The notes beneath the pieces are model-generated. The model did not search any database. It was not told the origin of the DNA and worked only from the letters and a program-made list of their open reading frames with translations. This document shows, piece by piece, positions 49,818 to 59,006 of a stretch of 64,000 bases of DNA. The position numbers were made by a program, and so were the translations under genes. Numbering within the stretch: the first letter of the stretch is position 1; the number at the start of each line of letters is the position of its first letter. Source of the DNA: Acidobacterium sp. (lineage in GTDB: Bacteria; Acidobacteriota; Terriglobia; Terriglobales; Acidobacteriaceae); contig PMUI01000138.1 of assembly GCA_003166955.1 (NCBI GenBank), positions 25,590 to 89,589 of the forward strand, written 5' to 3'.

Positions 49818-51992
49818 ATGACGCGCAAGAGGGACTCACCATTGCATCCGGTTGCCGCTCAGATGTTGATTGACCAAGTGTCGAAAACAGGTGCAGTCAC
49901 CGTCGGTCATTCACCTCTATTGGGCGCCCCAGGTCTATTCAGTGAACTGGTTCGACACCAGCTACCAAGTGGGGCAACATCGTCGGAATTCGCGAGTCCC
50001 GATACGCAGCAGAAGGTTAACCGATCAGCCTCCCAGGTACTTCGACGCGGTCCCGAAGCGAGGGTCATTCCCGCACACACGATGTTGGGGACAGCTATGT
50101 CGGACCCGCCGACCGCCAATCCGCTGCCTGGTTCAGCGCCGATCGTGTCGGCGCGGTCCCTGAAGGGAACTAATAGTCTGCGCAGTATCGCGAATATGCG
50201 CAATTCGGCGACGAATGCCCCGAAGGGCCCGGTGCGACTTGCGAGGCCGGCATCTGTGTTCAACGCCAATGGTCGGGGGACTGTGGTCAGAGAAGGCGCA
50301 ACTTGCCCGGCCAGGGTCGCTGACGGTCCTGACAGGATATCAGCGGGGCAACCTATTACTACGAATCCAAATGCCGAGGCTGCCGACAGGGATAGCACCG
50401 GTACGGTTGACGCGTCTGCCTGGATTGCGGTCGGTGCGCAACCACAAATAGCAGGGGTCTCTGGAAGCGCGGAGCGGATGAGCATCGCCGATTCTGATCC
50501 TCAGCAGCCCGTCGCCGAGGACGACTCCGCCGTTCTTCCGTCAGAAGTCGGTCGGAGGCCGGTTGCCATCAATGAAAGGTCCACGGACACGCCCGAGAAT
50601 CAGTCTCTGTCTCCCATTGTGGCAGAGGGGCCTTTGGGGTCCGTCGTGCGTCCGTCGGAAGTCGGTTGGAGGCCGGTTGGCGTCAATGAAGGGTTCACGG
50701 ACACGTCCGAGAATCAGTCCCTGTCGCCCAGTGTGGCGGATGGGTCTTTGGGGTCCGTCGTGCGTCGGTCGGAAGTCGATTGGATTCCGGTTGCCAACAA
50801 TCAAAGCTTAACGGACACGAAGTCCGAGAACCAGTCCTGGTCGCCGAGTGTGACTGATGGGTCTTTGGGGCCTTCGGCTACACGAAATGCGGCTCTTATC
50901 GGGCTGCGATCGGCTCCGGCCGCGAATACACGGCCCAAGTCAGGAAGACTGACTGACCCGCCGGACAATTTAATGCGAACCGATTTGGCCAAAAAAACGG
51001 GCCCCGCGCGCGCAAACGTTTGGCATCAGGAGACCAAATCAGAGGAGCCTCATCCTATCCCTTCACCTACCAGCCCTGGCAACCCACCGACACCTGTGGA
51101 GGTCGTACCGGCCTCAAGTTCACAGCCGAACATGGGGGCCGACCTCGGTCCGCTGCCAGGTGCACCTGCGGTGTCCGAAATGCTGATGCCGAACGACAGG
51201 GTCCATGCGCGGAGCAGTCAGGCACCCGCAGCCCACTCATTCGGCAGAATTAACGCTGCATCGTCGACGGCGGAGCTTATCCCGAAAATCAGCAAAGTCG
51301 GAGACGGGCAGCAACCTCTGTCATGCCTGAAGGCTGGAGTCACCGGAATTCAAGCGGAAACGTCCGCAGGCGGCGCGGACGCGGCAATCACCAAGTCTCT
51401 CAGTTGCTCTGGAGTGCATGAGGTTGCCCCCCTTTCACCTTTGCTTGCGCCGAGGAGTTCAGGTTTAGAACTTTCCGCTCCTGCGACGGTAAGCGGGCCG
51501 CAACAATGGCATGTAGCTGCTGGAACGATGACCGAACAGCAATCACCGCCAGGCGTGCATCCGCATCTTCCTTCCAGCGGCCCCTTTGAGCGGATGGATT
51601 CCGCGTCATTGCCTCAGGTGATCGAAAGCAGCCCGCAGCGGCTCGCAATTGGTGTGCATAGGGAACGGCTAGGATGGGTGGAAATCCGCACCAACAGCGC
51701 AGCGGGCCAGATCGCGGCAACGCTGGCGAGCGGACCGGGGGAGCCCCACAACACGATCTCAGCGCAGTTGCCGATGGTTCGTGAATATCTCGCCGGGGAA
51801 CATGTGCGCGTCGACACGCTCGCCTCAGAGAGGTTTTCACAGTCGCCGGGTGGCGGTGGCGACTCCTCCGGCAACCAATCGCGAAATGGAGGAGCCCGAG
51901 ATATGAAAGCTGGGGAAACGGACGCATCTCTGATGGGGTCTCCGGTCGAAGTGGATGTGCAAGGGTTGTCCTACATCAACGTACGGGTCTGA
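49818..51992 (+). CDS. fliK: Flagellar hook-length control protein FliK-like
   Basis: A 724-residue protein. Most of it is low-complexity and Pro/Ser/Ala-rich, as usual for the ruler part of FliK, and includes three 38-40 residue repeats at about residues 241-356. The C-terminal 100 residues (RLAIGVHRERLGWVEIRTNS, IAATLASGPGEPHNTISAQL, PMVREYLAGEHVRV) match the FliK C-terminal switch domain. It sits between fliJ and flgD, the usual place. It lacks a ribosome site at 49818; an internal ATG at 49863 is possible. Confidence 0.78.
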   Translation: MTRKRDSPLHPVAAQMLIDQVSKTGAVTVGHSPLLGAPGLFSELVRHQLPSGATSSEFASPDTQQKVNRSASQVLRRGPEARVIPAHTMLGTAMSDPPTANPLPGSAPIVSARSLKGTNSLRSIANMRNSATNAPKGPVRLARPASVFNANGRGTVVREGATCPARVADGPDRISAGQPITTNPNAEAADRDSTGTVDASAWIAVGAQPQIAGVSGSAERMSIADSDPQQPVAEDDSAVLPSEVGRRPVAINERSTDTPENQSLSPIVAEGPLGSVVRPSEVGWRPVGVNEGFTDTSENQSLSPSVADGSLGSVVRRSEVDWIPVANNQSLTDTKSENQSWSPSVTDGSLGPSATRNAALIGLRSAPAANTRPKSGRLTDPPDNLMRTDLAKKTGPARANVWHQETKSEEPHPIPSPTSPGNPPTPVEVVPASSSQPNMGADLGPLPGAPAVSEMLMPNDRVHARSSQAPAAHSFGRINAASSTAELIPKISKVGDGQQPLSCLKAGVTGIQAETSAGGADAAITKSLSCSGVHEVAPLSPLLAPRSSGLELSAPATVSGPQQWHVAAGTMTEQQSPPGVHPHLPSSGPFERMDSASLPQVIESSPQRLAIGVHRERLGWVEIRTNSAAGQIAATLASGPGEPHNTISAQLPMVREYLAGEHVRVDTLASERFSQSPGGGGDSSGNQSRNGGARDMKAGETDASLMGSPVEVDVQGLSYINVRV
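50538..50885 (+). repeat. three tandem repeats inside fliK (114, 114 and 120 bp)
   Basis: Repeat 1 (50538-50651), 2 (50652-50765) and 3 (50766-50885) encode the pattern SEVGWRPV..NE...TDT, ENQSLSPSVADGSLGSVVR. The first two are the most alike; the third has a two-residue insertion. All are multiples of three, so copy changes keep the frame and would lengthen or shorten the ruler by about 38 residues. Confidence 0.85.
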
Positions 51993-52018
51993 TGCTTATG
52001 AGCGATGAAAGGAGCGTC

Positions 52019-52570
52019 ATGCAGATATTTTCAAATCCCTCCGGGGTATCGACAGTGGGGGCTCCGCGGGCGGAAGACGCGGGATCTTCGTCTGGCGCCA
52101 GTTCAGCGTCCTCGACGGGCACTAATACAGCCACGGTCACGGCCAACGACTTTTTACAGCTTCTGGTCACGGAGTTACAGAACCAGGATCCGACCGCAAA
52201 TACCGACCCAAACGAGTTCATCAACCAACTGGTGCAAGTGAACAGTCTTCAGCAGCTGATCCAGATCAATCAGGATCTGACTCCGACCACGTCCTCGGGG
52301 ACAGCTTCTGGTTCAGCCGTTAGCGCCGCTGGCAACGCGAACGGAGCAGCTGTCAGTTCTCAGCAAAGTACCGCTGCAGCCGGTGAGGCAGCAGGGAATT
52401 TGAGCGCACCGAATACCGGAAACCCCGCTTCACGCATTACGACTGCCCTGAGCGCAGCGACACAGACGCTGGCCCCGGGCTCGTCGTCCATCCCACTCGA
52501 TTCCATGCTCAGTTCGCTAAGGGTCCGGGCACAGCAGGCCAGCACATCCACTTCAACCCCAGCGCGCTAG
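52019..52570 (+). CDS. flgD: Flagellar hook assembly scaffold FlgD
   Basis: A 183-residue protein (from ATG 52019; strong aaaggag site). The conserved N-terminal FlgD domain is TVTANDFLQLLVTELQNQDPTANTDPNEFINQLVQVNSLQQL (key block NDFLQLLVTELQNQDP). The remainder is Ser/Ala/Thr-rich and lacks the usual Ig-like C-terminal half, so it is a short version. ATG 51992 (TGATG overlap with the fliK stop) is an alternative start. Confidence 0.88.
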   Translation: MQIFSNPSGVSTVGAPRAEDAGSSSGASSASSTGTNTATVTANDFLQLLVTELQNQDPTANTDPNEFINQLVQVNSLQQLIQINQDLTPTTSSGTASGSAVSAAGNANGAAVSSQQSTAAAGEAAGNLSAPNTGNPASRITTALSAATQTLAPGSSSIPLDSMLSSLRVRAQQASTSTSTPAR

Positions 52571-52599
52571 ATGCGCGCCGGGCGCTCCAGGGAGGAAGT

Positions 52600-54433
52600 A
52601 TGTCATCTTTTTCAATTCCGCTGACCGGGCTGGAGGCATCGTCGAAAGCCCTGAACACTATCGCGAATAATCTCGCCAACATGAATACCACCGCATTCAA
52701 AAGCCAGGATGTAACCTTTAGCGATCTCTTCTACCAACAGATTGGCACAACCGGATCCGGCAATCCTCTGCAGGTAGGCGCCGGCACCAAAGTCGCCTCG
52801 ACACAGACGGATTTCACCCAGGGCGGCATCGAGGAGACCGGAAACGCTCAGAATGCATACATCGATGGAAACGGGTTCTTCCTCGTCCAGAGTGGCGATG
52901 GAGCGACCGCACTGACCCGGGACGGCAACTTCACTACAAATGGTGGCTATCTGATGACCCAGGACGGCCAGAGCGTAATGGGGTACCCTGCGGCCAATGG
53001 CGTCGTCAATACCAACTCGCCGCTGACTCCGATCCAGTTGCCGGTGGGGCAGGTGGAGAATGCGCAAGCGACCACCACCATGTCGATGACCGCGAACCTG
53101 AATGCCGCCGACACGCCGGGCACGACGGTGAACGGACAAGTGCAAATTTACGATTCTCTGGGAGAAGCACACGAGGCGACGGTTTATTTCAGCAAGACGG
53201 GCACGAACACCTGGAGCTACAGCATGTCGCTGGATCCGTCGACGCTGTCGGCAACCACTGCGACAACGCCTTCGCAGACCGTGGCTCCGACGGTTAACGC
53301 AGGCGCCACGTCGTGGACGCTGGCCTCGGGAGCAACCGTCGATCCGTCGACGAGCCTGACGATCAGCGACGGCACGAATACGGCGACGGTGGCCGCGTTC
53401 GGCGCGGGTGAATCGCTGAGCAGTTATAAGGCTGCGCTCCAGACCGCTCTGGCGGGCCCCCCCCGCGGTGAACGCTACAGTGGCGTTAAACGCTAATACG
53501 AATACGATCACAGTCTCACCCGTCGGAGGCGCCACTGTCACCACGACAGGAAACCTGGTGGAGAGCTCCACGACGACTTACACCTACAAGTTCGCCGCTG
53601 GCGATACGGTCGATCCATCGACGAATTTGACGATCACGGGCACGAACAGCTGTGGCACGAGCGTTTCGACGACCGTGCCGCCGATGGTTCCAGGCGAATC
53701 TCTCAACACCTATACCGGCGCACTGAATGCTGCGCTGGCGGCCATACCGGGTGCGGTGGCGACGAATAACGGAACCAGCATCAGCATTGTCGGAGCGGGC
53801 ATCTCCACGGCAGGCAGCGTGCTCGAGAGCGCCGCCGGCACCGCCTCGGCGAACGCCAGCGGCAGCCTGCAATTCGATGCAAACGGAAATCTGATCTCGC
53901 CGACGGCCAACGTTGCGGGAATTCAGCTGGGCGGTCTGACCGACGGAGCGGCGGATCTGGGGATTACCTGGGACCTGTATGGGAGCAACGGCACCGGCAT
54001 GATCACGCAGAGTTCGTCGGATGCCAGCACGGCGAGCACCGCCGTCTCCGCTACGACCCAGGATGGCTACGCCAGCGGGACGTATCGGGGCTTTGCGATC
54101 GATTCCTCCGGTGTCGTCTCGGCAAGCTTCAGCAACGGGAAGACGAAGGTCGTTGGTCAGATAGCACTGGCCAACGTGGCCAACGTGCAGGGACTCACCA
54201 TTAATCCCGGAAACAGCTACAGTACGACCGCCGCGTCCGGGTCAGCAACTACCGGCGTGGCAGGCACGAGCGGCCTGGGAACCCTTGAGGACGATGCGCT
54301 GGAGAATTCGAACGTGGATATCTCAACGCAGTTCTCGAATCTGATTGTTGCGCAACAAGCGTATGACGCGAACTCAAAGGCGATTACAACGTTCGATACG
54401 ATCTCGCAGGACACGCTGAACATGATCCACTAA
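52600..54433 (+). CDS. flgE: Flagellar hook protein FlgE, split by a frameshift at a C8 tract
   Basis: The N-terminal half (52600 to about 53496) starts SSFSIPLTGLEASSKALNTI then ANNLANMNTTAFKSQ, diagnostic for FlgE. A second frame (from about 53457 to 54433) gives the rest and ends FSNLIVAQQAYDANSKAITT, the usual hook C-terminus. They join only if the run of eight C at 53457-53464 is read as seven (or by +1 slippage): then the product has 610 residues (…ALAGPPAVNATVALNANT…). As written, translation stops at 53496 with a short false tail. The middle carries two related Ig-like repeats (GATVDPSTSLTI and GDTVDPSTNLTI). Ribosome site ggaggaagt precedes ATG 52600. Confidence 0.9.
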
Positions 54434-55581
54434 CCGGATCCGGCCGCACCGCCCAGAATGCGCCGATAGAAGTCCTCGTACAGGGGAAGAATCTTTGAGG
54501 CGCAATAACGGCTCTGGGCGGTATGGCGGGCCGCTTCGGCCATGGCAACGTAGCGGCCAGGGTCACGCAGAAGCTCCAGGGCGCCTTCTGCCATTCCCTC
54601 CACGTCGCCGACGGGGAAGAGCCGCCCGTTAACACCGTCCTCGATTAGTTCCGGTACTCCACCAACGCGAGTCGCGATCGAAGGTACGCGGCACGCCATG
54701 GCTTCCAGCGCGGCCAGCCCGAAGGATTCGAGCTCGCTGGGCATAAGCAAAAGATCGGCGAGGGGCAGGATTTCCGAGACGCTGCTTTGTTTGCCCAGGA
54801 AGTGCACCCGGTCCTGAATTCCTTTTCGGTGGGCGATCCACTCGGCCGCGGAGCGGTCTGGTCCATCGCCGATCATCAGCAGGCGCGCCGGCAGCTCACG
54901 GGCTACCCGCGCAAAAACGCGAATCACATCTGCAGTACGCTTGACGGGTCGAAAATTGGACAAATGCACGAGGATCTTCTCGCCAGGTTCGGCATAGCGA
55001 GCGCGGCCAGCGGCGCGTTCCGTCTCGACGAGAGGCATATATACGTCACAGTTCACAAAATTCGGAATCACTTCGATCGCTTTTTCCGGATGGAACTCCT
55101 GGATTGTCTTGTCCTTTAGGTAATTCGAGATGGCGGTTACCCCGTCGCTCTCATCGATACCGAACCGCGTGATCGGCAGATACGAGTGGTCGAGCCCGAC
55201 CAAGGTGATATCGGTGCCATGCAGGGTCGTGATGAATGGCAGCCGATGCTTCTGTCGAGCGAGCATCTCCCGCGCGAGATAGGCGGAGATGGAGTGTGGA
55301 ATCGCATAATGGACATGGAGCAGGTCGAGCTCGTAGTAGGCAGCGACCTCAGCCATGCGCGTGGCGAGCGCCAGGTCGTAAGGAGGGTATTCGAAGAGCG
55401 GGTAGTTCGAGACCGGCACTTCATGAAAGGCAATGTCCTGCTCGCGGCCGCGAAGGCGGAAGGGCTGCGAATACGCGATGAAGTGAACCTGATGTCCGGC
55501 GGCGGCCAGCTCAATGCCAAGCTCAGTGGCGACGACGCCACTGCCGCCGTAGGTGGGGTAGCAGGTGATTCCAATCTTCAT
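54430..55581 (-). CDS. bshA: N-acetyl-alpha-D-glucosaminyl L-malate synthase (bacillithiol pathway glycosyltransferase)
   Basis: A 383-residue GT4-type transferase that joins GlcNAc from UDP-GlcNAc to L-malate, first step of bacillithiol synthesis. The start [22 protein letters not shown] is very typical of BshA, as are [21 protein letters not shown] and [20 protein letters not shown]. The C-terminal half has [17 protein letters not shown] and [20 protein letters not shown] (the catalytic E...E pair of GT4). The frame reads on to 55641, but a gggaag site precedes ATG 55581. Its 3' end overlaps the flgE stop by 4 bp. No bshB/bshC gene is nearby. Confidence 0.93.
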   Translation of the reverse strand: MKIGITCYPTYGGSGVVATELGIELAAAGHQVHFIAYSQPFRLRGREQDIAFHEVPVSNYPLFEYPPYDLALATRMAEVAAYYELDLLHVHYAIPHSISAYLAREMLARQKHRLPFITTLHGTDITLVGLDHSYLPITRFGIDESDGVTAISNYLKDKTIQEFHPEKAIEVIPNFVNCDVYMPLVETERAAGRARYAEPGEKILVHLSNFRPVKRTADVIRVFARVARELPARLLMIGDGPDRSAAEWIAHRKGIQDRVHFLGKQSSVSEILPLADLLLMPSELESFGLAALEAMACRVPSIATRVGGVPELIEDGVNGRLFPVGDVEGMAEGALELLRDPGRYVAMAEAARHTAQSRYCASKILPLYEDFYRRILGGAAGSG

Positions 55582-55705
55582 AATCTTCCCATGTAAAGAG
55601 TACAGGCAGCAGATGCGCTTATTCGAAAGGAGGACTCGCATTCTCGTTGAATTCGAACGCCGCCGCCTTATTATGGTTGCAGTGCGCCGCAGTTCAGCAG
55701 CTCCA

Positions 55706-56932
55706 TTACTCTGCTGCCTGCACCTCCTCGACCGGAAGGCGCAGCGTGGTGGCGATCAGCGCCGCGATCAGAAATCCCGCTGAGGTGAGTGTGAGCGCCC
55801 AACTGAGACCGGCCCGCTCAGAGACGCGGCCAATGAGCCAGGGAGAGGCCGCGCTCACGATGCGGCCGATGTTGTAAACAAACCCCATGGCCGAGGTCCG
55901 CAGAGCAGTTGGAAAGAGTTCGCTTGCAATGACTGCGAATCCGCTGAAATAACCGGTTCCAAAGAATCCGACCAGTGGGCCAATGACAAGCAAAGCCTGG
56001 GTATTGCGGACAAAGGCAAAGACCGGGACCATGAGCGCCGCCACCAGCAGGTAAGCGATGTAGGTGTACTTGTGGTTAAACTGATCGGCAAAAAAGCCGA
56101 AGCTGATGTAACCCAGAAACGTCCCAATCTGCATCACGATGGTCCATTCCGAAGTCATCACGATACCGAGCCCGCGCCCACCTTCGGCGGCTGGCATGGA
56201 AAGAAACCGGGGCACCCAAGTGAACAGTCCCCACCATGCGAAGAGCGTGGCGGCATTCATAGTTGCGCAGATGAGAGTGCCGCGGCCCATGCGACCACGG
56301 AACAACTGGCTCAGATGAGGCCGGTGCGTCCGCTCCTGACGCCATTCCGCTGGTTCATGCAGACGCGACTGCACCCACAGGGCGATGATAGCGGGAGCCG
56401 TGCCGGCGAAGAAGACGGCGCGCCAACCAAACCGTGGCATCACGAGCGCCACCAGCGCTGCACCGAGAGCGTATCCGATCGCCCACGAACTCTGAACGAG
56501 AGCCAGTGCCTTTCCTCGATGGTGGGCGGGCCAGGTTTCCGCAACCAGTGCCGCTCCGGAGGCCCATTCTCCACCCATGCCCAAGCCGAGCACGATGCGG
56601 CAAATGAGCAGCTGGAGGGCCGTGTGCGTCACCCCGCAGAAGAAGGTCGCCACCGAGTAAATCAATATGCTCGCCGTCAGAGCGCGAACCCGGCCCGCGC
56701 GATCCGCGAACCAGCCAAAGCCGATGCCACCAGCAGCTGCACTGAGCAGGGTCATGGACATCATTGCACCGCTCATTGCCGCTGACAGGTGCAACTCGTG
56801 CTGCACCTGCCCGAGCACGAGCGCGTAGAGCATCACGTCCATGCTGTCGAGCATCCAGCCCAGCGATGCCGCCAGCAGCGTACGCTTCTGTTCTCCGGAT
56901 GCTTCCGCGAGCCAGCCGTAGATTCCGTTCAA
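55706..56932 (-). CDS. MFS transporter (AAHS-like)
   Basis: A 408-residue twelve-helix symporter. GWMLDSMDVMLYALVLGQVQ at helix 1 has the Asp typical of aromatic acid/H+ and related symporters; GFGWFADRAGRVRALTASILIYS is MFS motif A; RIVLGLGMGGEWASGAALVAETWPAHHRGKALALVQSSW gives the family-specific block. It is divergent from the hydantoinase pair and may import their substrate, a cyclic imide or aromatic/heterocyclic acid. This functional link is inference. Confidence 0.85.
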   Translation of the reverse strand: MNGIYGWLAEASGEQKRTLLAASLGWMLDSMDVMLYALVLGQVQHELHLSAAMSGAMMSMTLLSAAAGGIGFGWFADRAGRVRALTASILIYSVATFFCGVTHTALQLLICRIVLGLGMGGEWASGAALVAETWPAHHRGKALALVQSSWAIGYALGAALVALVMPRFGWRAVFFAGTAPAIIALWVQSRLHEPAEWRQERTHRPHLSQLFRGRMGRGTLICATMNAATLFAWWGLFTWVPRFLSMPAAEGGRGLGIVMTSEWTIVMQIGTFLGYISFGFFADQFNHKYTYIAYLLVAALMVPVFAFVRNTQALLVIGPLVGFFGTGYFSGFAVIASELFPTALRTSAMGFVYNIGRIVSAASPWLIGRVSERAGLSWALTLTSAGFLIAALIATTLRLPVEEVQAAE

Positions 56933-57017
56933 GGTTGGTCCTCGGTTGTTTTACAGTTCAGGAATACGGCGCGGGTGACCCGGATGCCGTCATACTACGA
57001 TACGAGAGCACTGGCCT

Positions 57018-59006
57018 TTGCGCACGGCGATTGATACCGGCGGCACCTTTACCGACTGCGTTTATCTGGATCACGGGCATCTTCGCGTTCTCAAGCTGTT
57101 CTCTACTCCTGCCGATCCAGCCTGCGCGGTTGTCGATGCGCTCGCCCAGGTTCAACCCGACGGAGTTGTCGAGGTTCGCCATGGGACGACTCTCGGAACC
57201 AACGCCATGCTGGAGCGCAGCGGGGCACGAGTCGCCTTTATCGCCACGGCGGGCTGTGAGGACGCCGTTGCCATCGGACGGCAGACGCGCGGCGCACTGT
57301 ATGACTGGTTCGCGCCGGTTCCTGAGTGTGTCGTGCCGGACGAGCTGCGCTTCGGCGTAGCGGAGCGCGTTAGCTCGGAGGGAGAGACCCTTTGCAGTCC
57401 GGCCGATGCCGAGCTGCAAGCGCTTGTGGAGGCCGTTCGAGCCAGCGGAGCGCAGGCCGTGGCGGTCTCATTGTTGTTCTCCTTTGCGAATCCGGAGACG
57501 GAGAGGCGCGTCGAAGCTGCGCTTGACAGTCTCGGCATTCCTGTCTCGGTGTCGCATCGGATTCTGCCCGAGTTTCGTGAGTACGAGCGGGCCTCAACCA
57601 CGGTTGTGAATGCCTATCTGGCGCCTCGTATGCGGCAATATCTGCTGCACCTCGAGCAGCGAGTGGCTCGAGAGCATCACGGTAGCGGTGTCGATGTGAT
57701 GCAGTCTTCGGGTGGAATCGTCTCGGCCCGTGTTGCAGGGGAAGAACCGGTGCGGACCGTTCTCTCCGGTCCGGCCGGAGGCGTGATCGGCGCGACTCGA
57801 GTCGCTGCGTGGGCAGGTTTCGAGCGGATCATCGGACTCGATATGGGCGGGACTTCGACCGATGTCTTCCTTTCTGACGCCACGCGCGGCGGTGTGCGCC
57901 GGACGCGGGAATCGGTCGTGGCGGGCGTACCCGTGAGCGTCCCGATGCTGGAGATTCACACGGTCGGCGCCGGTGGCGGTTCCATCGCTCGGTTCGATCG
58001 CGGTGGTATGCTGCGCGTCGGTCCTGAATCCGCGGGCGCCGATCCAGGACCGATCTGCTTTGGGCGAGGGACTACAGCGACGGTTACCGATGCCAACCTT
58101 CTGCTGGGGCGACTCGATCCAGCAAGCTTTCTGGGAGGCAGTGTGCCCTTGCACTGCGAGCGAACCGAGAAGCTGATGGTCGAACAGAAGGGCTTGTTGC
58201 CGTCGATCGAAGAATTCGCTGCAGGGATTTTGCGCGTGGTTGAAACGGAAATGGATAAGGCGATCCGCGTCATTTCGGTCGAGCAGGGATACGATCCACG
58301 CGATTTCACTCTGGTTGCGTTCGGTGGAGGCGGTCCAGTGCACGCCTGCTCGCTGGCGCGTGCGCTTCGAATCCGGACTGTGTTGATTCCCTCGATGCCT
58401 GGGGCTCTTTCCGCTCTCGGAATTCTGCTCGCAGATGTGGTGCGCGATCATGCGCGCACGGTGATGCTGGACGGCGAGGCTATCGGCGATCTGGAGCGAT
58501 TGTTCGAGGAACTCGAGGATCTCGCTCGGGCAGAGTTTGCGGCGGAGGGACGAGAGGGATTGGCGGAATACAGTCTGGATCTTCGCTATGCGGGGCAGGG
58601 GTACGAATTGAACTTGCCCTGGAGCGCGGAGGCTCCGCCGAACTCGATTGTTGCATTTCATAAGCTTCACCAACAACGTTATGGCTTTTCTGATCCGGGA
58701 AAACTGGTTCAAGTCGTTAACCTTCGCCTGCGCATGATTGCGCGGGCAGAATCGTACGTCCCCAGGCGAAGGGAGATTGTGCTTGGCGACGGCCGCGTCG
58801 CGAGCTATGCCGAACGGCCGATCTACTTTGAGGGGCAGTTTGTCTCCTCGCGCTTCTATCATCGCGAACGGCTCGCACCGGGCGATGTGATCGAGGGGCC
58901 CGCGCTGATCACGGAGTACACCTCGGCTACAGTGCTGCCGCCGGATTGCCGGGCCGCGGTGGATGCGTTCGAGAACCTGGTTGTCACGATTGGAGACGAG
59001 GCGTGA
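57018..59006 (+). CDS. hyuA: Hydantoinase/5-oxoprolinase subunit A (HyuA)
   Basis: A 662-residue ATPase-fold subunit. The N-terminal motif MRTAIDTGGTFTDCVYLD is diagnostic (TTG start at 57018), with TTLGTNAMLERSGARVAFIATAG and IIGLDMGGTSTDVFL as the second phosphate motif, and DPRDFTLVAFGGGGPVHACSLA and SMPGALSALGILLAD downstream. It uses ATP to open hydantoin, N-methylhydantoin or 5-oxoproline-like rings together with subunit B. TTG is the only start that keeps the first motif. The stop overlaps hyuB by 4 bp. Confidence 0.93.
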   Translation: MRTAIDTGGTFTDCVYLDHGHLRVLKLFSTPADPACAVVDALAQVQPDGVVEVRHGTTLGTNAMLERSGARVAFIATAGCEDAVAIGRQTRGALYDWFAPVPECVVPDELRFGVAERVSSEGETLCSPADAELQALVEAVRASGAQAVAVSLLFSFANPETERRVEAALDSLGIPVSVSHRILPEFREYERASTTVVNAYLAPRMRQYLLHLEQRVAREHHGSGVDVMQSSGGIVSARVAGEEPVRTVLSGPAGGVIGATRVAAWAGFERIIGLDMGGTSTDVFLSDATRGGVRRTRESVVAGVPVSVPMLEIHTVGAGGGSIARFDRGGMLRVGPESAGADPGPICFGRGTTATVTDANLLLGRLDPASFLGGSVPLHCERTEKLMVEQKGLLPSIEEFAAGILRVVETEMDKAIRVISVEQGYDPRDFTLVAFGGGGPVHACSLARALRIRTVLIPSMPGALSALGILLADVVRDHARTVMLDGEAIGDLERLFEELEDLARAEFAAEGREGLAEYSLDLRYAGQGYELNLPWSAEAPPNSIVAFHKLHQQRYGFSDPGKLVQVVNLRLRMIARAESYVPRRREIVLGDGRVASYAERPIYFEGQFVSSRFYHRERLAPGDVIEGPALITEYTSATVLPPDCRAAVDAFENLVVTIGDEA

